A DNA stretch of 64,000 bases from Aerococcus urinaeequi (GTDB taxonomy: Bacteria > Bacillota > Bacilli > Lactobacillales > Aerococcaceae), in the NCBI RefSeq assembly GCF_001543205.1, contig NZ_CP014162.1, positions 868,001 through 932,000 on the forward strand, written 5' to 3'. The translations under genes and the position numbers were made by a program. The notes under the pieces are model-generated. The model ran no database searches. It saw only the letters and a list, made by a program, of their open reading frames with translations, and was not told the DNA's origin. Of the stretch, positions 9,974 to 17,824 are shown piece after piece. The stretch's first letter is position 1; each line of letters opens with the position of its first letter.

Positions 9974-11665
9974 TTATTTTTTCGCTTTACCTGTCCGCTT
10001 AGCAATTTCCACATCTACTTCATCACGAACTTGTGGAACATCTAGTCCAACGATAACTTGAATCGCTTGCCCCTTACGGACTACCCCGTGAGCACCATTT
10101 TCTTTAAACTGTTTGTCACTAGCTAATATATCTGGGTCTTTAACTGTTAATCTTAATCTCGAAGCACAGTTATTAACGTCAGTAATATTTTCTGGACCAC
10201 CTAATAAATCTACATAGTTAGATGCTGTAACCGCAAAACGACCGCGACTTGGATCATTAGCTGCTTCTTCTGCATAACTTGACATAGCTTTATCGCTAGC
10301 TTTAGATTCTGAAGGATCATTGCTAGTATCATTTGGATCAAAACCAGCTGCTTCTTGTTTTTTCTTGTCTTTATAGTCTTGTTTAGAATACATTTTCACT
10401 TCTTCTTCATCATCTTCACGACCCGGTGTCTTCAAATCAAATTTGTTAATAATCAAGCTAAAGACTACAAAGTAGATAGCTGAGAAGATTAAACCAATCA
10501 CTAGCCAAGTCACAATTGCCCCAAAATGATTAGACCACATTGGGATAATAAATTTAGAAACAACTGAGATTAAACCTGATCCTAAGTCTCCTGCCAGTCC
10601 AAATAGGTACATGGTTGTTCCTAGTGAGGCTGCAAGTAAGGAATGGATAAAGAATAGTTGTGGGGCGATAAATAGGAAGGTAAATTCAAATGGTTCTGTA
10701 ATCCCTGCCATAATCGCCGTGAAAGCTGTTGGTAATAATAATGACAATACTTCTTGACGTTTTTCTTTTTTCGCAGTTGCATAGAAAGCTGCCGAAATAC
10801 CAATCGGTGCGAAAATTTTTGACATATTATGCAGACCAAAAGCACCTTCTGGGAATTGTTCACGTAATGGGGCTGGATTTGAAGCAATCACATTTAATTG
10901 GTCTAACCAAGCACGTTCAATCCCGCCCTCAATTACGGCTGGCCCATAGGTAAATGGTTGATAGATAAAGTGATGTAACCCTGTAGGAATTAAAATACGT
11001 TCTAAGAATACGTATACGAATACTCCAAAGGCACCAGAACTTGCTAACCAACCTTGTAAGGTTGCAATACCACCTTGAATTGCTGGCCAACCCCAAGCTG
11101 TAATAAATGCTAGAGGTAACATAGTAAAGAATCCAAGAATATAAACAAATGTTGATCCTTGGAAAACCCCTAACCAGTCTGGTAATTTCGTATCAAAGTA
11201 CCGGTTATGTAACCATACAACAACGGCAGCGACAAGAATGGCACCTATAATATTAGTGTCCAATGTTTTTACACTACCGATCAGTTTTAACCCACTGACA
11301 CCACCTGGTTCTGCGGTATAATCTACCCCAAAGTTCGTCCCCCAAATTTCAAGAATTTTAGCCAGGAAACTTTGAAAAGTCATGTAAACAATAAATGACT
11401 CTAAACTTGCTCTACCAGCTGCTTTAGTAGCTAACCCAATTGGGAGACCAATCACAAATAATAGTTCAATTTGATTAAATACTGTCCACCCACCAGACTC
11501 TAATACTGACCAAACGTTACGCCATAAACTCCCTTCAGCTGCGATACCACCCATGATCAATTCATTTTGGAAAAGAATCGAAAAGGATAATACAATACCC
11601 GCGAACGAGAATAACAGCACCGGCACAAACATTGCGCCCCCAAACCGTTGCAATTTCGCCATCAT
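9974..11665 (-). CDS. glvC: Alpha-glucoside PTS transporter, EIICB (no EIIA)
   Basis: A 563-residue glucose-family PTS permease resembling Bacillus MalP/GlvC (opening MMAKLQRFGGAMFVPVLLFSFAG). The EIIC domain (about 1-415) is followed by a charged linker and an EIIB domain with phospho-Cys in NNCASRLRLTV. There is no EIIA domain, so phosphate must come from another EIIA, for example that of the malT-like or bglP proteins in this window. It transports and phosphorylates maltose or related alpha-glucosides, giving the substrate of GlvA. The start has AAGGAG 10 bases upstream; ATG ATG leaves a one-codon ambiguity. Confidence 0.9.
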   Translation of the reverse strand: MMAKLQRFGGAMFVPVLLFSFAGIVLSFSILFQNELIMGGIAAEGSLWRNVWSVLESGGWTVFNQIELLFVIGLPIGLATKAAGRASLESFIVYMTFQSFLAKILEIWGTNFGVDYTAEPGGVSGLKLIGSVKTLDTNIIGAILVAAVVVWLHNRYFDTKLPDWLGVFQGSTFVYILGFFTMLPLAFITAWGWPAIQGGIATLQGWLASSGAFGVFVYVFLERILIPTGLHHFIYQPFTYGPAVIEGGIERAWLDQLNVIASNPAPLREQFPEGAFGLHNMSKIFAPIGISAAFYATAKKEKRQEVLSLLLPTAFTAIMAGITEPFEFTFLFIAPQLFFIHSLLAASLGTTMYLFGLAGDLGSGLISVVSKFIIPMWSNHFGAIVTWLVIGLIFSAIYFVVFSLIINKFDLKTPGREDDEEEVKMYSKQDYKDKKKQEAAGFDPNDTSNDPSESKASDKAMSSYAEEAANDPSRGRFAVTASNYVDLLGGPENITDVNNCASRLRLTVKDPDILASDKQFKENGAHGVVRKGQAIQVIVGLDVPQVRDEVDVEIAKRTGKAKK

Positions 11666-11709
11666 AATTTCTTCACTCCTTTTTGTTGAATATTGCTTCC
11701 AATACTGTC

Positions 11710-11790
11710 ATCTTAGCAGTGGATATCCACCTTTGCAAACGCTTCCATAACTTCTGGAACAATTTCTTTAACCAGCACACTGTTCCAAAG
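11710..11790 (-). promoter_or_regulatory. glvC promoter with cre, palindrome and inverted repeat
   Basis: On the minus strand -35 TTGCAA (11738-11733) and -10 TAAGAT (11715-11710, extended TGC) are 17 bp apart. A perfect cre, TGCAAACGCTTCCA (11734-11747), overlaps the -35. The spacer holds a perfect 12-bp palindrome, GTGGATATCCAC (11719-11730). Further upstream GGAACA (11756-11761) and TGTTCC (11781-11786) form an inverted repeat, a position suited to an activator such as an RpiR-type protein. Confidence 0.7.
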
Positions 11791-11805
11791 AAAGGAAATT
11801 GACCC

Positions 11806-11834
11806 AAAAAAAAGACCGTATAGCAATACGATCT
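11806..11834 (-). terminator. Terminator of the membrane protein gene at 11881
   Basis: Arms 11813-11821 and 11826-11834 form 9 bp (one G-U) with a 4-base loop, followed on the minus strand by eight Ts. Confidence 0.85.
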
Positions 11835-11880
11835 TCTGAAGGTTAATAGTTATTGATATTTTTCCAAAAGTTAATACTTA

Positions 11881-12360
11881 TCATAAACCTGTATACATAC
11901 AAATTCTGACTATTACGGCAATAAATAGGATAAGCCATTCACCCGCTAGTTTACGGAAACTAGACGGTTCTCGTAACATGGCGAAAGCTTCGTTATATTT
12001 AATACCTAAAGGATAGCTCGAAGCCAGAATTAGGAAAATCATGAAGATGACCATACTATATTCACTCATTAAAATTAATGCAATTGTCGTCATCAATAGG
12101 CTTAGACAGAAATATTCTTTGGCATGGCGTTTAAACAACCTAGCTCTTCGCCATTTGATTTGCATTAAGATAGCTGCAACTGGGATACACAGTGTCCCTA
12201 GCATATAAATAAAAATCCAATTCGTTTGTGCAAAATAATCAATTAAGGTCAAACTAACAATTTTAGCTTGAACGAATATAAAAGCTAAATTCACTAAAGG
12301 CGTAATAAACAAGAGCAGTGTAACAACATTCATAATCCAACCCAGCACCCGTGTAGTCAT
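11881..12360 (-). CDS. Unknown membrane protein, copy 2 of a pair flanking the glv block
   Basis: A 159-residue membrane protein with about four or five hydrophobic segments and a basic cytoplasmic-type loop (KWRRARLFKRHAK). No named family is recognised. It is a divergent paralogue of the protein at 7133-7624: similar length, same topology, same KW and AGE...IA..IR positions. The ATG at 12360 has GGGAGG 6 bases upstream; the longer frame to 12402 lacks a ribosome site. An extended -10 (TGTTATAAT, minus strand, TATAAT at 12412-12407) and a strong terminator make it a separate unit just upstream of the glvC promoter. Confidence 0.68.
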   Translation of the reverse strand: MTTRVLGWIMNVVTLLLFITPLVNLAFIFVQAKIVSLTLIDYFAQTNWIFIYMLGTLCIPVAAILMQIKWRRARLFKRHAKEYFCLSLLMTTIALILMSEYSMVIFMIFLILASSYPLGIKYNEAFAMLREPSSFRKLAGEWLILFIAVIVRICMYTGL

Positions 12361-12420
12361 CCCATACCTCCCTATTAAAATAGTGGCGTAACATATAGAC
12401 ACAACTATTATAACAAAAAT

Positions 12421-12612
12421 AGGATGTGAACTTTGGCGTTTAGACAGGTAACTTCTAACGCATTTAAGCGAGTAAGTGCTAAAGCACCAACTCGCTCATA
12501 AACTGGAAGAAATATTTGTAGTAAGTTTACTTACTACAAATATTTCTGAAGTGGACTTGAGCTGGTCGAACGCACCCGACTATAGGGTGCGAGTCCCGAC
12601 GCTAAGAAAGGG
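12421..12612 (+). repeat. Mosaic stem-loop intergenic repeat, copy 1
   Basis: Fills most of the gap between the membrane protein gene and dus. It opens with AGGATGTGAAC and GGCGTTTAGACAGG, also found in the copy at 22401-22557. Next is a hairpin AGCGAGT/ACTCGCT (467-473 with 490-496 of the 12 kb block, inner GTGC/GCAC). Then comes TGGAAG, a perfect 18-bp stem (12508-12525 with 12530-12547, loop TTTA) and CTGAAGTGGAC. The end is a GC-rich tail with ACCCGAC, GGGTGCGAG and CCCGACGCTAAGAAAGG. No coding frame is seen. Confidence 0.7.
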
Positions 12613-12735
12613 AACGTTGGAAGTTTAAAGCAGTAGATGGCGAAGTCAGCTACAATTTAAACTGAAACGCAGTCCTTTCTGGAGGGACGAACCCGACTAC
12701 AGGATGCGAGACCCGACGCTAAGAAAGGAACAGCG
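12613..12735 (+). repeat. Mosaic stem-loop intergenic repeat, copy 2 (tandem)
   Basis: Directly follows copy 1 and repeats its right part: TGGAAG, an 8-bp stem AGTTTAAA/TTTAAACT (12622-12629 with 12656-12663) enclosing about 26 bases, CTGAAACGCAGTCC, then GGACGAACCCGAC, GGATGCGAGACCCGACG and CTAAGAAAGGAAC. The flanks agree with copy 1 but the stem sequence is unrelated. It ends close to the dus stop (12741). Confidence 0.7.
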
Positions 12736-12740
12736 AAAGA

Positions 12741-13721
12741 CTATGCTTCTGCTAAGTATTTCTCTTCAAATTCATCTAGCAATGCGCGTGCTTCTTCCGT
12801 TGATTCAGTTTCCATTAGACCAATTCGCAAATCATTGGCACCACGGAATGAGCGGATGTAGATTTTAAAGAAACGACGTAATGGTTTATATGGACGACCG
12901 TCTTTGGCAGCATTCTCGTCGAATAAATCTAGGTGGTATCTGAATAGGTCTAACAATTCTTTTGGCGTGTGGTCACGTGCTTCTTCTTCAAAGGCGAACG
13001 GATTATGGAAAATCCCACGACCAATCATAACGCCGTCAACACCGTATTTATCCACTAATTCTTGACCGACTTGACGGTTTGGAATATCACCGTTAATGGT
13101 TAATAAGGTTTGTGGTGCGATTTCGTCACGTAGTTTTTTGATTTCTGGAATCAATTCCCAGTGAGCGTCTACTTTAGACATTTCAGTCTTGGTCCGTAAA
13201 TGAATCGATAAATTGGCAATATCTTGCTTTAACAACAGACTAAGCCATTCTTTATATTCTTCCGTGTCTTGGTGGCCAAGTCTTGTTTTCACTGAAACGG
13301 GTAGGCCGCCCTCTTTGGCAGCTTGAATTAATTCAACCGCTACATCTGGACGGAGGATTAACCCTGATCCTCGACCGTGTTTAAAAACGTTAGGGGCTGG
13401 GCATCCCATGTTAATATCTAAACCAGCATAGCCCATTTCGTTCATCCCTTTAGCCATAGCCGCAAAGTGATCAGGATTGTCTCCCCAGATATGCGCTACG
13501 ATAGGTTTTTCATCTTCTGTAAATAGTAATCGTGAATTTAATGAATCGCGACCTTTTGGATGTACATATGACTCTGAATTGGTAAATTCAGTAAAATAAA
13601 CATCTGGTTTAGCTGCTTTTTGAACTACATGACGAAAAACAGTATCTGTTACATCTTCCATTGGCGCTAAAATAAAAAATGGTCGTGGCAATTCTTGCCA
13701 AAAGTTTTTCTTTTCTTCCAC
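12741..13721 (-). CDS. dus: tRNA-dihydrouridine synthase
   Basis: A 326-residue FMN enzyme that reduces uridines in the tRNA D-loop with NADPH. The N-terminal motif [17 protein letters not shown] and the active-site Cys in [19 protein letters not shown] are diagnostic. A later NGDI and [12 protein letters not shown] belong to the TIM-barrel phosphate-binding end. The GTG at 13721 has AAAGGA 7 bases upstream; the frame runs to 13760 but the extension is lysine-rich and lacks a ribosome site. It is monocistronic, with the stem-loop repeats downstream in the opposite orientation. Which D-loop position it serves cannot be told. Confidence 0.9.
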   Translation of the reverse strand: MEEKKNFWQELPRPFFILAPMEDVTDTVFRHVVQKAAKPDVYFTEFTNSESYVHPKGRDSLNSRLLFTEDEKPIVAHIWGDNPDHFAAMAKGMNEMGYAGLDINMGCPAPNVFKHGRGSGLILRPDVAVELIQAAKEGGLPVSVKTRLGHQDTEEYKEWLSLLLKQDIANLSIHLRTKTEMSKVDAHWELIPEIKKLRDEIAPQTLLTINGDIPNRQVGQELVDKYGVDGVMIGRGIFHNPFAFEEEARDHTPKELLDLFRYHLDLFDENAAKDGRPYKPLRRFFKIYIRSFRGANDLRIGLMETESTEEARALLDEFEEKYLAEA

Positions 13722-13919
13722 AATAAATTCCTTTCTCTTTTTCTTATATATTGAATACAAAATAAAAAAGCTATTCGCTTTTTTACTTACTTTAGAATTT
13801 TTGCTTACAGCGTTACATTATCTCAAATCTGAACCACAATTGGAAGCAAAATATCTTATATCATCATTACATTTTATTCTCTCAAAACTTAACCTAAAAT
13901 AGTACCCTTTCCTTTTTAT

Positions 13920-13937
13920 TTGTGATATAATTCACAA
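13920..13937 (+). promoter_or_regulatory. Rex operator over the gldA -10 box
   Basis: TTGTGATATAATTCACAA is a perfect 18-bp Rex consensus (TTGTGA-N6-TCACAA), and its six central bases are the -10 TATAAT (extended by TG). Rex senses NADH/NAD+, so gldA should be released when NADH accumulates. A degenerate second half-site (TTGTGAATTTTGTAACA) lies nearer the gene. Confidence 0.75.
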
Positions 13938-14018
13938 GTGAATAGGGATAACAATTTTCCTACTTTTATATATACGGTTTTAATTGTGAATTTTGTAACA
14001 TAAACTAGGAGGTTTATT

Positions 14019-15116
14019 ATGGTTAGGGTATTTGCAAGTCCGGCACATTATGTTCAAGGTAAAAATATTTTAACAAGTCAAGTAGCTGTAGACTACATTC
14101 AAAAGTTAGGTGATAAGGCCTTACTGCTAGCAGATGATGTTGTTTGGGAAATTGTTGGGGAAACCCTAACTGACTCATTGACAGCAGCTGGCATGACCAT
14201 TATCCGTGAGCCCTTCCAAGGTGAAGCTTCTACTGCAGAGATTGATCGCGTGACAAAAATTGGCCAAAATAATGATGTAAATCTTGTTTTAGCACTAGGT
14301 GGCGGGAAAGCTATTGATGCAGGGAAAGCCATTGCAGATGACCTAAAGTCACCAGTAGCTATTTTACCAACAGTTGCTTCTACAGATGCACCAACTTCTG
14401 CGCTATCTGTTATTTACTCTGAGGAAGGCGCCTTTGAGAAATACCGATTCTACAAGAAGAATCCCGATCTAGTCCTATTAGATAGTCAAATTATTGCGCA
14501 AGCACCAGCTCGTTTCTTCGCTTCAGGAATCGCTGATGCACTGGCAACTGCAGTTGAAATGCGCCCAACGATGACCGGTAACCACGATACCATGGCTGGT
14601 GGGAAAACAACTTTAGCTGCTCAAGCAATTGGAGATAAGAGTAAGGAAGTCTTATTCGCTGACGGGATTAAAGCCTTTAAAGCCGTTGAAAAACAGGCAG
14701 TCACATCAGCAGTTGAGAATGTTATTGAAGCCAACACACTTCTTAGTGGACTTGGTTTTGAATCTGGTGGTCTTGCAGCTGCCCACGCTATCCATAATGG
14801 TTTCACAGCTTTAGAAGGTGACATTCATCACCTAACCCACGGTGAAAAAGTTGCTTATGGTACGCTAACACAACTCTTTATGGAAAATCGTCCAACTGAA
14901 GAGATTGATGCTTACATCGACCTGTATCAAGCTTTAAACTTACCTACTACCCTAAAAGAATTACACTTGGATCCTGAAGACCGTGACGCCTTGATTCGCG
15001 TGGGGGAACAGGCCACAATTGAAGGGGAAACAATTCACAACATGCCATATATCGTCACAGCTGAAGACGTTGCTGATGCCTTGATTGCTGTAGATGCATA
15101 CGTAACTGGCCGCTAA
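14019..15116 (+). CDS. gldA: Glycerol dehydrogenase (iron/zinc alcohol dehydrogenase family)
   Basis: A 365-residue NAD-dependent enzyme interconverting glycerol and dihydroxyacetone. The NAD-binding motif is ALGGGKAIDAGKAIA. Metal ligands are visible as Asp in GIADALATAVEM and His in AAAHAIHNGF and LTHGEKVAYG. TGDA-like dinucleotide contacts appear as PTVASTDAPTSALSV. Length is the family norm. AGGAGG lies 8 bases before the ATG. It is a single-gene unit between the Rex-controlled promoter and a strong terminator. Rex control fits a role in NADH disposal or glycerol use at low oxygen. Confidence 0.92.
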   Translation: MVRVFASPAHYVQGKNILTSQVAVDYIQKLGDKALLLADDVVWEIVGETLTDSLTAAGMTIIREPFQGEASTAEIDRVTKIGQNNDVNLVLALGGGKAIDAGKAIADDLKSPVAILPTVASTDAPTSALSVIYSEEGAFEKYRFYKKNPDLVLLDSQIIAQAPARFFASGIADALATAVEMRPTMTGNHDTMAGGKTTLAAQAIGDKSKEVLFADGIKAFKAVEKQAVTSAVENVIEANTLLSGLGFESGGLAAAHAIHNGFTALEGDIHHLTHGEKVAYGTLTQLFMENRPTEEIDAYIDLYQALNLPTTLKELHLDPEDRDALIRVGEQATIEGETIHNMPYIVTAEDVADALIAVDAYVTGR

Positions 15117-15148
15117 TAAGAATAAAAATGACCAATTCCAAAATTGAA

Positions 15149-15179
15149 AGCGACTGAGATATACTCAGTCGCTTTTTTT
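15149..15179 (+). terminator. gldA terminator
   Basis: Arms 15149-15158 and 15164-15173 (10 bp, loop of 5) are followed by seven Ts. Confidence 0.85.
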
Positions 15180-15201
15180 ACATGTCACTTAAAAAGATGA
15201 T

Positions 15202-15942
15202 TTAATGCCATAAGAAGTCCATGTATAGGTGGTTTTGTGCTGCCCATGTAGCTTCTGAGTGGTCACCACCTGCTTCTAAATGCATATAAGTTTCACCACC
15301 ACGATCTAAGAATGCTTGCTCAAGATAACTAGCTTGATCTAAGCGACCTTCATTAACTTCTTGGTCACCAAAGGACAAGTATAATCGGGTATCTTGGTCG
15401 ATAGATTGGCGTGCCAATTCAGCCACTAATTCATCAAAACAAAAACCAAAAGCTGGTGATAATGCGGCAGCTTTAGAAAAAGTCTCATTATGAACAACTC
15501 CACCATAATAAGCCATCAAGCCACCCATAGAAGAACCAGCAATTGCTGTGCCCTCACGCCCCGAAATGGTTGGATAGTTATCATCAATAAATGGTTTTAG
15601 GTCATTAACTAGCCAATCCATAAAATGATCGCCATAACCATCAATTTGACCAAAATGCGCTGTATCTACTGAATAGGGACAATATTCACGGAGACGCTCA
15701 CCGTCTTCATGGCTGCACTCAATCCCTACAACAATCAGCTCTTTATTGTAGGTACCCAGAAAATCCAATAAATCCCAAGACCTTCCATAAGTCGCCATCT
15801 CATCAAAGAATAAGTTATGCCCATCAAACATGTAAAGAACAGGATAGCGTTCTTTACTTTCTGATAGACGATCTGGTAAATACAAGTGGATTTGTTTATC
15901 CACATCCTTAAATGGAAAATAAAAAGCAAATTGTTCAAACAT
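15202..15942 (-). CDS. Alpha/beta hydrolase of the putative esterase (Fes/IroE-like) family
   Basis: A 246-residue cytoplasmic alpha/beta hydrolase. The nucleophile elbow is GSSMGG, the acid is likely the Asp of SFGDQE, and the base is the His of GGDHSEATW. The opening (FAFYFPFKDVDKQIHLYLP...YPVLYMFDGHNLF) is typical of the enterochelin-esterase-like group. The ATG at 15942 has AAGGAG about 10 bases upstream. The frame continues upstream without a stop into remnants of a regulator gene (15955-16225), which I treat as chance. Substrate unknown; there are no siderophore genes nearby. Confidence 0.82.
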   Translation of the reverse strand: MFEQFAFYFPFKDVDKQIHLYLPDRLSESKERYPVLYMFDGHNLFFDEMATYGRSWDLLDFLGTYNKELIVVGIECSHEDGERLREYCPYSVDTAHFGQIDGYGDHFMDWLVNDLKPFIDDNYPTISGREGTAIAGSSMGGLMAYYGGVVHNETFSKAAALSPAFGFCFDELVAELARQSIDQDTRLYLSFGDQEVNEGRLDQASYLEQAFLDRGGETYMHLEAGGDHSEATWAAQNHLYMDFLWH

Positions 15943-15954
15943 AGCCGCACATCT

Positions 15955-16225
15955 CCTTATTGATACTTGCTTTAATACACCGTGTAGGAATAGATGAATG
16001 ACTTCACTAAAATTCACTAAATGATATTTCTCCGCATCCGGGAAAATATAAGGCGCAATCGTTATAAAATAATCACTAGCAATTGAGCTAGGATCGACTT
16101 CTTCGGTAAATTGGCTACTAAATGATTGGAATTAACATAAAGTTTTCGTGTGCAATTGCTGTAATTCTTTGCCTGGTTGTCGGATTTTTTTCTGATAATG
16201 AAGCCATTCCTTTTAAATATTCCAT
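15955..16225 (-). pseudogene. Remnant of a TetR-like regulator gene
   Basis: From an ATG at 16225, the minus strand encodes 35 codons (M..LKGMASLSEKNPTTRQRITAIAHENFM) ending in TAG at 16120. A second frame from about 16130 encodes a further 55-60 residues (DPSSIASDYFITIAPYIFP... then NFSEVIHLFLHGVLK) and runs into the esterase frame. The first part resembles the TR.RI start of TetR regulators and the second a TetR C-terminal helix bundle; about 100 residues between them are missing. A TATAAT lies just upstream of the ATG. Family call is tentative. Confidence 0.4.
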
Positions 16226-16277
16226 TTCATTATAAGGCAAAAACACTTAAACAGGTATTGTTAATTACTTTTATTAG

Positions 16278-16535
16278 CTTTATACTAAACGAAACTTATC
16301 AAGTGATAAGTTTGTGATTTTTAAAAGCGAGCGATATGAAAAAATTCATAACCCTATCGAAGCATTTCAACCGAAAGCTCGTCTACAACTTGTGGCATCA
16401 GCTACTTTTTGACAAAGTATTGAAACGGTTATTCGAGAAAATGGCTACAATTGTTTCCCTAAGCGCCAGTACACTAGCAAATTAAAAAGATCACAATTAA
16501 TTCAACAAGCTCACCAAACTATCAGGACATTATGA
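16278..16535 (+). pseudogene. Remnant of crtM (dehydrosqualene/phytoene synthase), C-terminal part
   Basis: One frame from 16278 to a TGA at 16533 is broken by TGA at 16410-16412. It encodes about 45 residues (including IEAFQPKARLQLVASATF) and then about 40 more (IETVIRENGYNCFPKRQY then TSKLKRSQLI). The pattern of a short helix, an I..N.Y..F.KR turn and a basic K..K.. tail is that of the C-terminus of bacterial squalene/phytoene synthases. No start or N-terminal two-thirds remain. The crtN remnant 1.3 kb downstream supports the call. Confidence 0.5.
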
Positions 16536-16548
16536 GAAAGAAGGTCAT

Positions 16549-17679
16549 ATGATGAATTCAACAATAAAGGTTGGTTACGCCTGCTTGAACCTAGACTTAG
16601 ATAGAGGGTTTAAAACTTGTCGTTTTGCTAATTTAACTAATGAAAAGTGGATTGAGTTAATTAGCTGGAATTTAGAAACACTTAAGCAAATGTTGATTTA
16701 TACTGCAGACCACAACATTCAAATGTTAAGGTTATCAAGTGATTTAATTCCTTTTGCAACTAAGGCTAAAGATGATGTTAATTTAGACTGGCAGGTATAT
16801 TTCCAAGATGAATTCGATGCGCTAAAGAAGCTCATAAAGAATTTAGACATCCGCATATCCTTTCACCCTGGTCAATATACCGTGCTAAATTCACCAAAGG
16901 AGGATGTAGTAGAACGCGCAATTGCTGATTTGGATTATCATGCCGATTTGTTGGCGTTATTGGGCGGTGATCAAAGTAATAAAATGGTCATTCATATTGG
17001 TGGTGTGTATGGCGATAAAGAAGCCGCAATTCAACGGTTTATTCAAGTAGCTAATAGCCTTTCTAGTAAGATTCGTCGTCATTTAATCATCGAAAATGAT
17101 GAACGCTTATTTAATATTGAAGATGTCTTATATATTAGTCAACTCACTCACTTACCTGTTGTATTTGATAACCTACATTTCAATATATTAAAACCTGAAA
17201 ATAGCCGTAGTATGAAAACCTATATTGAATTAGCCGGTCAAACTTGGACTACTAATGATGGTAGACAGGCTATACATTATAGCCAACAAGCGCTAGATAA
17301 AAAACCGGGTGCACATACTAAAACGACCGCACTTAACCCTTTTATCCATTTCATTCAAAATGAATTAAGTGGCCCTATAGATATCATGTTAGAAGTAAAA
17401 GATAAAAATCGTTCTGCAGAAAAAATCCAATTATATCTTGACCAAGATATTGGGGCTGCCGAAAAGTTATGGGCACGTTATAAATATGCCGTTATGGCAA
17501 AGTCTTTAAATATTTATCAAGCAATTAGAGAACTTTTAAAAGATAAAGAGAACACAGATTTTGAAGCCTTTATCCATTATCTTGAAACTGCTGAAAACTT
17601 ACCAGAAGACATTGGTAATGAAATAAATGCTGGACAACACATTTGGGGATACTTTAAAAAAACAAGCCACCGACACTGA
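16549..17679 (+). CDS. uvsE: UV DNA damage endonuclease
   Basis: A 376-residue UvsE/UVDE enzyme: a TIM-barrel, metal-dependent nuclease that nicks 5' of UV photoproducts. Hallmarks: VGYACLNLD at the N-terminus, LRLSSDLIPFA, RISFHPGQYTVLNSP, HIGGVYGDKEAAIQRF, IENDER, LPVVFDNLHFN and MLEVKDKNRSAE. AGAAGG precedes two adjacent ATGs (16549, 16552); the second is better spaced. The C-terminal tail seems frameshifted at a run of seven As (17656-17662), see the next entry; the catalytic barrel is complete. Carotenoid-gene remnants lie on both sides. Confidence 0.9.
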   Translation: MMNSTIKVGYACLNLDLDRGFKTCRFANLTNEKWIELISWNLETLKQMLIYTADHNIQMLRLSSDLIPFATKAKDDVNLDWQVYFQDEFDALKKLIKNLDIRISFHPGQYTVLNSPKEDVVERAIADLDYHADLLALLGGDQSNKMVIHIGGVYGDKEAAIQRFIQVANSLSSKIRRHLIIENDERLFNIEDVLYISQLTHLPVVFDNLHFNILKPENSRSMKTYIELAGQTWTTNDGRQAIHYSQQALDKKPGAHTKTTALNPFIHFIQNELSGPIDIMLEVKDKNRSAEKIQLYLDQDIGAAEKLWARYKYAVMAKSLNIYQAIRELLKDKENTDFEAFIHYLETAENLPEDIGNEINAGQHIWGYFKKTSHRH

Positions 17680-17824
17680 GCGAGGTAAGTTTAAACGCAT
17701 TCAAGAAAGACTACAAAATCAAGAAATATCGATTACACAATTTCGTCGATACTTGAAACAATTACTAAAAAAGTACCCAGATCCATATTTAGTTGACAGT
17801 ATTTACTTCAAAATGAATTTCTGA
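17663..17824 (+). pseudogene. Displaced C-terminal tail of uvsE
   Basis: In the +1 frame relative to uvsE, about 53 residues continue the protein past the A7 run: KQATDTERGKFKRIQERL, then about 20 residues ending YLKQLL, then KKYPDPYLVDSIYF, to a TGA at 17822. Basic tails of this sort follow the catalytic domain in some Firmicute UvsE proteins. Removing one A would join it to the uvsE frame at GYFK. It may be a real mutation, slippage-dependent expression, or a sequencing indel. Confidence 0.5.

Noticed and set aside
16322-16490. Short ORF MKKFITLSKHF... or an IS fragment
   Set aside because: The overlapping frame with similarity to the end of squalene/phytoene synthases explains the stretch better; no terminal repeats or transposase motifs seen.
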